This document shows, in pieces, positions 43,653 to 51,844 of a stretch of DNA of 64,000 nt; the first letter of the stretch is position 1, and every line of letters begins with the position of its first letter. The notes under the pieces are model-generated. The model ran no database searches. It was not told the origin of the DNA and saw nothing but the letters and a program-made list of their open reading frames with translations. The position numbers were made by a program, and so were the translations under genes. The DNA lies in the NCBI RefSeq assembly GCF_008365275.1, contig NZ_CP043504.1:2232001-2296000 (forward strand). Reading direction: 5' to 3'. The DNA comes from Protaetiibacter larvae (GTDB lineage: Bacteria; Actinomycetota; Actinomycetes; Actinomycetales; Microbacteriaceae).

Positions 43653-43975
43653 TGCGCCGCGTCGCCTCCGTCATCGGGCTGCCCGAAGGCGGGGCCGCGG
43701 AGTACGAGGAACTGCACGCGGCGGTCTGGGCGAGCGTGGTCGCTCAGATCGCCGCGAGCAACATCCGCAACTACTCGATCTACCGCTACGGCGAGCTGCT
43801 GTTCTCGTACTTCGAGTACGTGGGCGAGGACTACGAGGCCGACATGGCCGCGATGGCGGCGGATCCCGAGACCCAGCGCTGGTGGGAGCTGTGCGAGCCG
43901 CTGCAGCGTCCGGTGCCCGAGCGGGCGCCCGGCGAGTGGTGGCACGAGCTGCCCGAGGTGTTCCACGCCGACTAG
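43652..43975 (+). CDS. L-rhamnose/L-fucose mutarotase (RhaM family)
   Basis: Small ferredoxin-like-fold enzyme of 107 residues that interconverts alpha and beta anomers of a 6-deoxy sugar. Features shared with RhaM are the active-site His in EYEELHAAVW, NYSIYRYGELLFSYFEY, and the tryptophan pair in TQRWWELCEP. It ends the plus-strand operon, after a one-base overlap with the SDR gene. RhaM-family proteins serve either L-rhamnose or L-fucose; the rest of the pathway suggests the latter, but rhamnose is not excluded. Confidence 0.87.
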   Translation: MRRVASVIGLPEGGAAEYEELHAAVWASVVAQIAASNIRNYSIYRYGELLFSYFEYVGEDYEADMAAMAADPETQRWWELCEPLQRPVPERAPGEWWHELPEVFHAD

Positions 43976-43976
43976 G

Positions 43977-44019
43977 TGATCTCGATACACCGCGCTTCGC
44001 GCGGCACTCGATCAGCGGG
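43977..44019. repeat. Short intergenic palindromic element (CTCGATA...ACTCGATCA)
   Basis: A tight hairpin CCGCGC-TTC-GCGCGG (43990-44004) is flanked by two direct copies of CTCGAT (43981-43986 and 44008-44013). It fills the gap between the convergent mutarotase and rsrA genes, and probably acts as terminator for both. From memory it looks like a frequent intergenic repeat of Microbacteriaceae chromosomes; this was not checked. Confidence 0.55.
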
Positions 44020-44021
44020 GT

Positions 44022-44249
44022 TCAGCGGTCGAGGGACTCCAGGATCTGCTGCCGGAGGGCGTCGGGGGTCTTCTCCTGGCAGGCGCGCTGCACCTTCTGG
44101 GTGAGGGTCAACCCCACGAGGTGCTCGGTGGAGCAGTCCTCGCAGTTGTCGAGGTGCTCCTGCACGTCGGCGAGATCCTGCTCGCTCAGCTCGCGGTGCA
44201 GGAACTCCTCGAGCTCGGCCTTGGCCTTGTCGCAGCCGCAATCGGTCAT
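44022..44249 (-). CDS. rsrA: Mycothiol-system anti-sigma factor (RsrA-like, zinc-binding)
   Basis: Redox-sensing anti-sigma factor of 75 residues. The zinc-binding anti-sigma motif is HLDNCEDC (His-x3-Cys-x2-Cys), with further cysteines in TDCGCDK near the N-terminus. In RsrA, oxidation of such cysteines releases the sigma factor SigR and turns on the disulfide-stress response. The ATG overlaps the sigR stop by 4 bases (44246-44249), so the pair is made together in fixed ratio. The protein is shorter than Streptomyces RsrA (about 105 residues). Confidence 0.9.
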   Translation of the reverse strand: MTDCGCDKAKAELEEFLHRELSEQDLADVQEHLDNCEDCSTEHLVGLTLTQKVQRACQEKTPDALRQQILESLDR

Positions 44250-44863
44250 GTCGTGCTCCTGGGAGACGGGTCCGCGGCGGTGTAGCCACGCTCGCGGGCG
44301 TAATCGGCGAGACGTTCGCGCAGCAGGCGGCGTCCGCGGTGGAGTCGGCTCATCACGGTGCCGACGGGGGTCTTCATGATGTCGGCGATCTCCTGGTAGG
44401 AGAAGCCCTCGACATCGGCCAGGTACACCGCGAGGCGGAAGTCCTCGGGGATCGACTGCAACGCTTCCTTGACATCCGAGTCGGGAAGGTGATCGATCGC
44501 CTCGGCCTCGGCGGAGCGCGTCGAGCGGCCCTGCGTGACCGACTCGGCCGAGCCGAGCTGCCAGTCCTCGAGCTCGTCGATGGTGCCCTGGTAGGGATTG
44601 CGCTGATTCTTGCGATAGCTGTTGATATAGGTGTTGGTGAGGATCCGGTACAGCCACGCCTTGAGGTTGGTGCCCTGCTCGAAACTGCGGAACGCCGCGA
44701 ACGCCTTCGCGTAGGTCTCCTGCACGAGGTCGCCCGCATCGGCCGGGTTGCGCGTCATGCGCATCGCGGCAGCATAGAGCTGGTCCATGAAGGGGATCGC
44801 CTGCTCGGTGAAGAGCCCCCGGAGCTCGTCGGGGGTCGACTCGGGGCGCACGGTCTCGTCCAT
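44246..44863 (-). CDS. sigR: ECF sigma factor SigR (SigH) of the oxidative-stress response
   Basis: Group 4 sigma factor of 205 residues counting from ATG 44863. Sigma region 2 spans about 15-80 ([20 protein letters not shown] and [19 protein letters not shown]). Region 4 spans about 130-185 ([19 protein letters not shown], then [18 protein letters not shown]). It is followed by its anti-sigma gene with a 4-base overlap, the standard SigR-RsrA order. TAGACT lies 8 nt before the ATG; a start at 44929 would add 22 residues and cross that box. It is divergent from aroA across about 110 bases. Confidence 0.93.
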   Translation of the reverse strand: MDETVRPESTPDELRGLFTEQAIPFMDQLYAAAMRMTRNPADAGDLVQETYAKAFAAFRSFEQGTNLKAWLYRILTNTYINSYRKNQRNPYQGTIDELEDWQLGSAESVTQGRSTRSAEAEAIDHLPDSDVKEALQSIPEDFRLAVYLADVEGFSYQEIADIMKTPVGTVMSRLHRGRRLLRERLADYARERGYTAADPSPRSTT

Positions 44864-44975
44864 CGGCCACGAGTCTAGTTCGCGGGTTCCGAGGCCTTCC
44901 GGCGCGGCCGTCGCGTCGAGCACCAGCACGCTCCACTCCGTCCCGCCCCGGACGGGGCACTACCCTTGTCAACCG

Positions 44976-46418
44976 ATGGGCTTCATGAGGTATTCCGAGC
45001 GGGACGCGTTGATCCCGGAGGTCCCGGTGCCGTCCGCGGACCCGGTGCTCGAGGCGACGCATTCGCGTGCCACAGGCGGAGCGCCCGCTGCGTGGACCGC
45101 GCCGCTCGCCACCGGACCGCTGTCGGCACGCCTCACCCTCCCCGGCTCGAAGAGCCTCACCAACCGCGAGCTCGTGCTGGCGGCCCTCGCCGACGGCCCC
45201 TCGACCCTGCGCCGGCCGCTGCATTCGCGGGACAGCGCGCTCATGATCGAAGGGCTGCGCAATCTCGGGGTGGGGATCGAGGAGATTCCCGGTGACGGCG
45301 AGTTCGGCCCCGACCTGCGGGTCACCCCGGGCGAGCTGCACGGTTCCTCGATCGACGGCGGCCTCGCGGGCACCGTGATGCGCTTCCTGCCGATCGTCGC
45401 CGCCCTCGCGCTCGGCCCCACGAGCGTCGACGGCGACCCCTACGCGCGCAAGCGGCCCATGGCGACCACGATCGAGGCCCTCCGTGGCCTCGGGATCGAG
45501 GTGAGCGACGACGGACGCGGCACGATGCCGTTCACGCTGCACGGCACCGGCGAGGTGGCGGGGGGCGAGCTCGCGATCGACGCGTCGGCGTCGAGCCAGT
45601 TCGTGTCGGGCCTGCTGCTCGCGGCCCCGCGCTTCCGGAACGGCCTCACCCTGCGGCACACGGGTGAGCGCCTGCCGAGCCTCCCCCACATCCGCATGAC
45701 GATCGAGTGCCTCGCGGCGCGCGGGGTGCGCGTCGAGGAGCCGGAGCCCGGGGTGTGGGTGGTCGCGCCGCAGCCGATCCGCGCGCTCGATGTGCAGATC
45801 GAGCCCGACCTGTCGAACGCCGGGCCGTTCCTCGCGGCCGCGCTGCTGGCGGGCGGCACCGTCACGGTGGGCGGATGGCCGACCGAGACCACGCAGGTCG
45901 GCGACGAACTGCTGCGCATCCTGCCGCGACTGGGGGCGACCGTCACGCGCGACGGCGAGCGGGTGACGATCGACGGCGGTGTCGGCGTGCGGGGCGGGGC
46001 GCCGGTCCGGGCGGTGGATCTCGACCTGGCGATCGGCGGCGAGCTCGCGCCCCCCATCGCCACCCTGCTCGCCTTCGCCGACGGCACGAGTCGCATCACC
46101 GGGATCGGGCACCTGCGCGGGCATGAGACCGACCGCCTCGCCGCGCTCGCGACCGAGATCGGGCGGCTGGGCGGCGAGGTCGTCGAGTTCGACGACGGGC
46201 TCGAGATCCGTCCGCGCCCCCTCCACGGCGGCGCCTGGGAGGCATATGCCGATCACCGCATGGCCACCGCGGGCGCGCTCGCGGGGCTCGTGGTGCCGGA
46301 GGTGACGGTCGACGACATCGGCTGCACCGCGAAGACGCTCCCCGAGTTCCCCGAACTGTGGGATCGGCTCCTCGACCGCGACCCGCACGCCACGCGCTGG
46401 GAGTCGCTGCCTCTGTGA
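44976..46418 (+). CDS. aroA: 3-phosphoshikimate 1-carboxyvinyltransferase (EPSP synthase)
   Basis: Sixth step of the shikimate pathway, joining phosphoenolpyruvate to shikimate-3-phosphate; 480 residues. The PEP-binding motif LPGSKSLTNRELV is at about 57-69, and GGLAGTVMRFLP, DASASSQFVSG and HRMATAGALAGL are the other standard motifs. About 45 residues precede the catalytic core, a modest N-terminal extension. TACCCT (44961-44966) is 9 nt before the ATG, so the mRNA leader is very short or absent. ATG 44985 is an alternative start. The stop overlaps rsgA (GTGA). Confidence 0.95.
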   Translation: MGFMRYSERDALIPEVPVPSADPVLEATHSRATGGAPAAWTAPLATGPLSARLTLPGSKSLTNRELVLAALADGPSTLRRPLHSRDSALMIEGLRNLGVGIEEIPGDGEFGPDLRVTPGELHGSSIDGGLAGTVMRFLPIVAALALGPTSVDGDPYARKRPMATTIEALRGLGIEVSDDGRGTMPFTLHGTGEVAGGELAIDASASSQFVSGLLLAAPRFRNGLTLRHTGERLPSLPHIRMTIECLAARGVRVEEPEPGVWVVAPQPIRALDVQIEPDLSNAGPFLAAALLAGGTVTVGGWPTETTQVGDELLRILPRLGATVTRDGERVTIDGGVGVRGGAPVRAVDLDLAIGGELAPPIATLLAFADGTSRITGIGHLRGHETDRLAALATEIGRLGGEVVEFDDGLEIRPRPLHGGAWEAYADHRMATAGALAGLVVPEVTVDDIGCTAKTLPEFPELWDRLLDRDPHATRWESLPL

Positions 46419-47440
46419 GCTGGCTCAGCGACGACGAGGAACCCGAGGGCTTCGACGCCTGGGACGAGTCGGACGTGCGGGTGCGGCCGAACCCGAAGGG
46501 CAACCGGCCGCGCACCAAGATCCGCCCGAGCCACGAGGGCGCCGTCGACGGCCGGGTGCTCTCGGTCGACCGCGGGCGCTACACGGTGCTCGTCGACGAG
46601 GACGGCGAGCATGAGCGCAGCATCACGGCGACCCGGGCGCGCGAACTGCGCGACCAGGCGATCGTGACCGGCGACCGCGTGGACCTCGTGGGCGATGCCT
46701 CGGGTGAGACAGGAACGCTCGCCCGGATCGTGCGCATCCAGCCGCGCACGACCCTGCTGCGGCGGAGCGCCGACGACACCGACGAGGTGGAGCGGGTGAT
46801 CGTGGCGAACGCCGACCAGCTCATGGTGGTCGTCGCGGCCGCCGATCCGGAGCCCCGCCCTCGGCTCGTGGACCGGTATCTGGTCGCCGCGTACGACGCG
46901 GGCATCCAGCCGCTCATCGTCATCACCAAGACCGACCTCGCCGACCCGGGACCGTTCCTCGCGAACTTCGCGGCGCTCGAGGTGCCCGTCGTGCGCAGCG
47001 CGCGGGGAGCCTGGCCGCTCGACGAGCTCGCGCCGCTGCTCGCCGGCCACACGACGGTCGCGGTCGGGCATTCGGGGGTCGGCAAGTCGACCCTCGTCAA
47101 CGAGCTCGTGCCGGGCACCGATCGGGCCACCGGTGCCGTCAACGCGGTCACGGGACGCGGACGCCACACCTCCTCCTCGACCGTGTCGCTGCGGGTGCCG
47201 AGCGGCGGCTGGATCATCGACACCCCGGGGGTGCGCTCCTTCGGCCTGGGCCACGTGGATCCCGCCAACATCCTGCGGGGCTTCCCCGACCTGGCGGCGG
47301 TCGCCGAGGACTGCCCCCGCGGCTGCACCCACCTCGCCGACGCCCCCGACTGCGCCCTCAACGAGGCGGTCGAGCGCGGCACCCTCGACGCCGCCCGCGT
47401 CGACTCGTTGCAGCGCCTGCTGTCCTCTTTGGCCGGGTAG
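46415..47440 (+). CDS. rsgA: Ribosome small subunit-dependent GTPase A
   Basis: Late 30S ribosome-assembly GTPase, 341 residues. It has the circularly permuted G-domain order of this family: G4 TKTD before G1 GHSGVGKST, then G3 DTPGVR. An OB-fold lies at about 40-105 and a C-terminal zinc finger in CPRGCTHLADAPDC. GTG 46415 overlaps the aroA stop by 4 bases, and the aroA-rsgA-hisN order is common in actinobacteria. HisN follows nine bases later, and a possible -10 (TAGGCT) for hisN covers the rsgA stop codon. Confidence 0.93.
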   Translation: MSWLSDDEEPEGFDAWDESDVRVRPNPKGNRPRTKIRPSHEGAVDGRVLSVDRGRYTVLVDEDGEHERSITATRARELRDQAIVTGDRVDLVGDASGETGTLARIVRIQPRTTLLRRSADDTDEVERVIVANADQLMVVVAAADPEPRPRLVDRYLVAAYDAGIQPLIVITKTDLADPGPFLANFAALEVPVVRSARGAWPLDELAPLLAGHTTVAVGHSGVGKSTLVNELVPGTDRATGAVNAVTGRGRHTSSSTVSLRVPSGGWIIDTPGVRSFGLGHVDPANILRGFPDLAAVAEDCPRGCTHLADAPDCALNEAVERGTLDAARVDSLQRLLSSLAG

Positions 47441-47449
47441 GCTTCGCCG

Positions 47450-48247
47450 GTGACCGCCGCAGGAACCCCCACCGTCGCCGACGACCTCGCCGTCGCCCTC
47501 ACGCTCGCCGCCGAGGCCGACCTCATCGCGCTCGACCGCTACAGCGCCCAGGATCTGGACATCCAGCTCAAGGTCGACAAGTCGATCGTGACGGATGCCG
47601 ACACCCGGGTGGAGCGGATGATCCGCGCCCATCTGGCCGAGGCGCGTCCCGGTGACGCGATCCTGGGCGAGGAGTTCGGCTCGGAGGGCGACGCGGCCCG
47701 GCGCTGGATCGTCGACCCGATCGACGGCACGAGCAACTTCGCCCGCGGCGTGCCGATCTGGGGCACCCTGCTGTCGTTGACCGTCGACGGGGATCCCGTC
47801 GTCGGTGTCGTGAGCGCGCCCGCACTCGGGCGCCGCTGGTGGGGGGCGAAGGGCCTCGGCGCGTTCGTGCAGCACGGCGACGAGGAGCCGCGGCGCCTGC
47901 GGGTGAGCGGCATCGACAGCCTCGCGGACGCCACCCTCAGCTACAACAATCTGCAGGGCTGGGATGAGGCGGGCTATCTCGAGCAGCTCATCGGCTTCTC
48001 CCGCAGCGTGCTGCGCACGCGCGCCTTCGGCGACCTGTGGGCCTACATGCTGCTCGCGGAGGGCGCGATCGACGTCGTCGGCGAGTTCGATCTGAAGCCG
48101 TGGGACATCGCCGCCCTCGTGCCGATCGTGCGCGAGGCGGGCGGGCGCTTCACGACGGTCGACGGCGGGGATCCCCTCAGCTCCTCGGGCGTGCTCGCGA
48201 GCAACGGGCTCCTGCACGACGCCGCCCTGGCGCACCTCGCGCGCTGA
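47450..48247 (+). CDS. hisN: Histidinol-phosphatase, inositol-monophosphatase fold
   Basis: Mg2+-dependent phosphatase of 265 residues of the inositol-monophosphatase superfamily. Metal sites are EEFGSEG (Glu), DPIDGTSNF (the Asp-Pro-Ile-Asp-Gly-Thr signature) and the C-terminal KPWDIAALVPIVREAGG. The actinobacterial HisN subgroup, which performs the eighth step of histidine synthesis, is usually found next to aroA/rsgA as here. TAGGCT lies 6 nt before the GTG, giving a leaderless promoter on top of possible read-through from rsgA. Confidence 0.88.
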   Translation: MTAAGTPTVADDLAVALTLAAEADLIALDRYSAQDLDIQLKVDKSIVTDADTRVERMIRAHLAEARPGDAILGEEFGSEGDAARRWIVDPIDGTSNFARGVPIWGTLLSLTVDGDPVVGVVSAPALGRRWWGAKGLGAFVQHGDEEPRRLRVSGIDSLADATLSYNNLQGWDEAGYLEQLIGFSRSVLRTRAFGDLWAYMLLAEGAIDVVGEFDLKPWDIAALVPIVREAGGRFTTVDGGDPLSSSGVLASNGLLHDAALAHLAR

Positions 48248-48337
48248 GCCGTCCATCCCAATCGTTCATGTCGTGAACTGAACTCACGACGCTGTCGGCG
48301 GCCTCCGATCCCCGAAGAATCGCCGTGCTTCTGGGCT

Positions 48338-48410
48338 GTTACCGAAAAGTTACTGAATTTCTGCCGCGCCGATTAACTTCAAGTCTTGAATACAGTGCAC
48401 AATCGCACTG
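48338..48410 (+). promoter_or_regulatory. Regulatory region of the second sugar importer
   Basis: Within the 230-base gap before the binding-protein gene are three ordered motifs. GTTAC occurs as a direct repeat at 48338-48342 and 48349-48353 (11 bases apart, one helical turn). TTCAAG-T-CTTGAA is a perfect palindrome at 48378-48390. CAGTGC-N6-GCACTG is a perfect dyad at 48393-48410. This local region is also A/T-richer than the rest of the window. It likely holds the promoter and binding sites of one or two regulators; none is encoded nearby. The exact -10 could not be placed. Confidence 0.55.
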
Positions 48411-48477
48411 CCACTGTTCAACGCCGAGAGTGGTACTACGAGGAAGTTCTCCCTCACACCATGAGAAAGGGAGTGAC

Positions 48478-49542
48478 GTGAAGAAGTCATCGTTGATTTC
48501 GCTCGCTGCACTCGCCGGTGCTTCGGCACTGGTTCTTGCCGGATGTTCGACCCCCGCCACCGAGGGCGACGGAGACGGTGGCAAGGCCACCGCGACTCGC
48601 GCCTGCGTGATCCTGCCCGACACCGAGTCGTCCGACCGCTGGGAGAACGGCGACCGCCCCGCTCTCCAGGAGGCGATCACCGCCGCCGGCTTCGAGGCCG
48701 ACATCCAGAACGCCAAGGGCGACACCAACCAGTTCGCGACCATCGCGGACCAGCAGCTCTCCAAGGGCTGCGGCGTGATGCTGCTCGTCGACTACCAGGG
48801 TGCCGGCGTGGCCGTCACCGAGAAGGCCAAGGCCGAGGGCATCCCGGTCATCGCCTACGACCGTCCCATCGCGGGCGCCGACTACTACGTGTCGTTCGAC
48901 AACGTGAAGGTCGGCGAGCTCGAGGGCCAGTCGGTCGTCGACGGCCTCAAGGCCGCCGGCAAGGACCCGGCCACCGCGACCGTCGTCTACATGGGCGGCG
49001 ACCCCTCGGACGGCAACGCCAAGATGTTCCACGACGGCGCCGTGAGCGTCATGGAGGCCGCCGGCATCAAGCCGGCCGCCGAGCCCGCCGGTGTCTGGGA
49101 CACCGAGAAGTCGGCGACCAACTTCGAGCAGGTCCTCACCTCGCTCGGCGGCAAGGTCGACGCCGTGTGGTCCGCCAACGACGCCAACGCCGCGGGCATC
49201 ATCTCGATCCTCGACAAGAACGGTCTGACCGTTCCCGTCTCGGGTCAGGACGCCTCGGTCGCGGGCCTGCAGAACGTGATCCTCGGCAAGCAGACCGCCA
49301 CGGTCTACAAGCCGTTCCAGCTCGAGGCCAAGGCGGCCTCCGACCTGGCGATCGCGCTCCTGAACGGCGACAAGCCGACCGCTGACAAGACACTCGACGA
49401 CGGCACCCCGTACATCGCGGTCACGCCGGTTCTCGTCGGCGCCGCGGACGTGCAGAAGGTCATCGACGACGGCAACGCCAGCGCTTCGGAGCTGTGCACC
49501 GGCGACGTCGCTGCCAAGTGCGCCGAGCTCGGCATCAAGTAG
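48478..49542 (+). CDS. Sugar ABC transporter substrate-binding lipoprotein (xylose/ChvE-like)
   Basis: Binding protein of a CUT2-class sugar importer, 354 residues. The signal peptide ends in the lipobox VLAGC (Cys22). The mature part has ACVILPDTESSDRWENGDRP, VIAYDRPIAGADYYVSFDN and VSGQDASVAGLQNVILGKQ, which match the XylF/ChvE branch (xylose, glucose or multiple sugars). GTG 48478 is preceded by AAAGGGAG with good spacing. A GC hairpin at 49555-49591 separates it from the ATPase gene, as is usual where the binding protein is made in excess. Confidence 0.9.
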   Translation: MKKSSLISLAALAGASALVLAGCSTPATEGDGDGGKATATRACVILPDTESSDRWENGDRPALQEAITAAGFEADIQNAKGDTNQFATIADQQLSKGCGVMLLVDYQGAGVAVTEKAKAEGIPVIAYDRPIAGADYYVSFDNVKVGELEGQSVVDGLKAAGKDPATATVVYMGGDPSDGNAKMFHDGAVSVMEAAGIKPAAEPAGVWDTEKSATNFEQVLTSLGGKVDAVWSANDANAAGIISILDKNGLTVPVSGQDASVAGLQNVILGKQTATVYKPFQLEAKAASDLAIALLNGDKPTADKTLDDGTPYIAVTPVLVGAADVQKVIDDGNASASELCTGDVAAKCAELGIK

Positions 49543-49554
49543 CACCGTAGAGGA

Positions 49555-49591
49555 GGGCCTCGCGTCGGGATTCATCCACGGCGCGAGGCCC
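49555..49591 (+). terminator. Intercistronic hairpin after the binding-protein gene
   Basis: GGGCCTCGCG (49555-49564) pairs perfectly with CGCGAGGCCC (49582-49591) around a 17-nt loop and is followed by TTCG. It probably allows partial read-through, keeping transporter subunits lower than the binding protein. Confidence 0.65.
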
Positions 49592-49669
49592 TTCGCACGA
49601 TCGAAACCCGCCGATCGGTGGGAGCATGACAAGGACGGGACGACGAAGTCCCAGAAAGGAGGGTGCCCG

Positions 49670-50422
49670 ATGAATGCACCCCTCATCGAACTCACCGACG
49701 TGGTGAAGAGCTTCGGCCCCGTCAGCGTGCTGAAGGGCGTCAACCTCAAGGCCTATGCCGGGAAGGTCACCGCGCTGGTCGGCGACAACGGCGCCGGCAA
49801 GTCCACCCTCATCAAGGGCCTCGCCGGTGTGCAGCCCTACGACGGGGGCGAGGTGCGCTTCGAGGGCCAGTCGGTCCAGCTGCACTCGCCGCGCGAGGCA
49901 TCCGCGCTCGGCATCGAGGTCGTGTACCAGGACCTCGCGCTGTGCGACAACCTCGACATCGTCCAGAACATGTTCCTCGGCCGCGAGGAGACCGTCGCCG
50001 GCACCTTCGACGAGGGCCGCATGGAGCGCGAGGCGAGCGAGACCCTGCGCTCGCTCTCGGTGCGCACCGTGAAGTCGGTGCGTCAGAAGGTCTCGTCGCT
50101 CTCCGGCGGACAGCGCCAGACGGTCGCCATCGCCCGCTCGGTGCTCAAGAAGGCCAAGCTCGTCATCCTCGACGAGCCGACCGCCGCCCTCGGCGTCGCC
50201 CAGACCGAGCAGGTGCTCAACCTCGTCCGCCGGCTCGCCGACCAGGGCGTCGCGGTCATCATCATCAGCCACAACCTGCAGGACGTCTTCAAAGTGGCCG
50301 ACTACATCAACGTGCTCTACCTCGGCACCATGGTCGCCTCCATCCCGAAGGACGAGACCACGAGCGACGACGTCGTGGGCTACATCACCGGCAGCAAGAC
50401 CTACAACGGAGCAGCAGCATGA
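49670..50422 (+). CDS. Sugar ABC transporter ATP-binding protein, single-domain
   Basis: ATPase of the second sugar importer, 250 residues with one ABC cassette. Walker A is GDNGAGKST, signature LSGGQRQT, Walker B VILDEPTAALG and H-loop IISHNLQDVF. Most CUT2 importers (RbsA, XylG, MglA) have two fused cassettes of about 500 residues, as the fuc-type transporter here does; this one has one and presumably forms a homodimer, a variant known in actinobacteria. A good SD (AGAAAGGAGG, 49652-49661) precedes the ATG. It overlaps the permease gene (ATGA). Confidence 0.9.
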   Translation: MNAPLIELTDVVKSFGPVSVLKGVNLKAYAGKVTALVGDNGAGKSTLIKGLAGVQPYDGGEVRFEGQSVQLHSPREASALGIEVVYQDLALCDNLDIVQNMFLGREETVAGTFDEGRMEREASETLRSLSVRTVKSVRQKVSSLSGGQRQTVAIARSVLKKAKLVILDEPTAALGVAQTEQVLNLVRRLADQGVAVIIISHNLQDVFKVADYINVLYLGTMVASIPKDETTSDDVVGYITGSKTYNGAAA

Positions 50423-51726
50423 GCGCCCCCGCGACCCCCCCGTCCCTCGACACGACGAACCTCCCCGCGGAGGGCGGATTCATCGGCAGCGGCCAGGAGG
50501 GCGGCATTGTCGACCAGGTGCGCGCCTACTTCCAGCGCGTGCGCAACGGCGACATGGGCGCGCTGCCGGCCATCGGCGGCCTCGTCGTGCTCGTCATCCT
50601 CTTCACGATCCTCAGCGAGACCATGCTCGGTCAGCAGTACTTCCTCACCGAGCGCAACTTCGCGAACCTGCTCACCCAGGCCGCCTCCCTCGTGATGCTC
50701 GCGATGGCGCTCGTGTTCGTGATCCTGCTGGGCGAGATCGACCTGTCGGCGGGTGTGACCTCGGGTGTGGCGCTGTCGCTGTTCGTGGTGCTCACGAAGC
50801 CTGACGGCATCAACATGAACTGGATCATCGCGCTCGTCCTCGCCCTCGGCGTCGGCGTCGTGGTCGGCTTCTTCATCGGCTTCTTCGTGGCGCGCGTCGG
50901 CATCCCGTCGTTCGTCGTGACGCTGGGTCTGTTCATCGGGCTGCAGGGCGTGACGCTCATCCTGCTCGGCGACGGCGGCGTGTTCCGCATCCAGATCCCC
51001 GAGTTCCTCGCCATCCAGAACGCGAACCTGCCGATCTGGGGCGGTTGGGCGATGCTCGGCGTCATGCTGCTCATCTCGCTCGGGACCTCGCTGTGGGATC
51101 GCCGCCTGCGCACCCGCGCCGGGGTGCCGAACCGCACGATCGCCCTCGTGTGGGCCAAGCTCGCGGTCATCGCCGTCGTCGGCGGCTTCGTCATCGCGAT
51201 CCTGAGCGTGAACCGCTCCTCCTCGATCAAGGTCATCGAGGGGGTGCCGATCGTCGTCCCGATCGTGCTGGCGATCCTGTGGATCGGCACCTTCGTGCTC
51301 GACCGGACGCGCTTCGGCCGCTACATCTACGCGATCGGCGGCAACGCCGAGGCCGCCCGCCGTGCCGGTGTCAAGGTCGTGACGATCCGCTGGGCGGCGT
51401 TCGTGGTCTGCTCGGTGCTCGCGGTCGTCTCCGGCGTGTTCAGCGCGAGCAAGGTCGGATCGGTCAACGCGGGCTTCGGCACCGACATCGTGCTGAGCGG
51501 TGTCGCGGCGGCGGTCGTGGGTGGTGTCAGCCTCTTCGGCGGACGCGGTCGCCTGCTGCACGCGACGATCGGCGCGCTCGTGATCGCGGTCATCGCGAAC
51601 GGCCTCGGCCTGCTCAACCTGCCGGCCGGCGTGAACTACATCGTGACGGGTGGCGTGCTGGTGCTCGCGGCCACGGTCGACGCGGTCTCCCGCGTGCGCG
51701 CCGGCGGCTCGCTCATCCGAAGCTGA
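50419..51726 (+). CDS. Sugar ABC transporter permease (XylH-like)
   Basis: Membrane subunit of the CUT2 importer, 435 residues with about 10-12 spans, longer than RbsC (about 320) because of an N-terminal cytoplasmic segment of about 45 residues and a central insert (SLGTSLWDRRLRTRAGVPNR). The family motifs FVILLGEIDLSAGVTSG and GGNAEAARRAGVKVVTIRW, then GGVSLFGGRGRL, match XylH. ATG overlaps the ATPase stop by 4 bases. It ends before a strong hairpin at 51744-51778. Confidence 0.92.
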   Translation: MSAPATPPSLDTTNLPAEGGFIGSGQEGGIVDQVRAYFQRVRNGDMGALPAIGGLVVLVILFTILSETMLGQQYFLTERNFANLLTQAASLVMLAMALVFVILLGEIDLSAGVTSGVALSLFVVLTKPDGINMNWIIALVLALGVGVVVGFFIGFFVARVGIPSFVVTLGLFIGLQGVTLILLGDGGVFRIQIPEFLAIQNANLPIWGGWAMLGVMLLISLGTSLWDRRLRTRAGVPNRTIALVWAKLAVIAVVGGFVIAILSVNRSSSIKVIEGVPIVVPIVLAILWIGTFVLDRTRFGRYIYAIGGNAEAARRAGVKVVTIRWAAFVVCSVLAVVSGVFSASKVGSVNAGFGTDIVLSGVAAAVVGGVSLFGGRGRLLHATIGALVIAVIANGLGLLNLPAGVNYIVTGGVLVLAATVDAVSRVRAGGSLIRS

Positions 51727-51743
51727 GGCGCTCAGTCGAACAC

Positions 51744-51778
51744 GAGAAGGCCGTCCCGGTTGCCGGGGCGGCCTTCTC
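51744..51778 (+). terminator. Terminator hairpin after the xylose-type importer
   Basis: GAGAAGGCCG (51744-51753) pairs perfectly with CGGCCTTCTC (51769-51778), with a further CCCGG/CCGGG in the loop. It ends the plus-strand importer operon, just before palindromic element E1. Confidence 0.75.
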
Positions 51779-51780
51779 CG

Positions 51781-51840
51781 CGAGAGTACGTACTTCCGGG
51801 GTGAATTCGCCTCCCGAAGGCCCCGAAGTACGTACTCTCG
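51781..51840. repeat. Palindromic element E1 (3' of prpC)
   Basis: A 60-bp element with near-perfect terminal inverted repeats: 51781-51801 against 51821-51840 (20 bp paired, one bulged C), loop of 19 nt. Each arm contains the self-complementary core AGTACGTACT. It is four bases from the prpC stop and between convergent genes. It is too long and too specific to be just a terminator. Compare E2 and E3. Confidence 0.7.
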
Positions 51841-51844
51841 GGGA

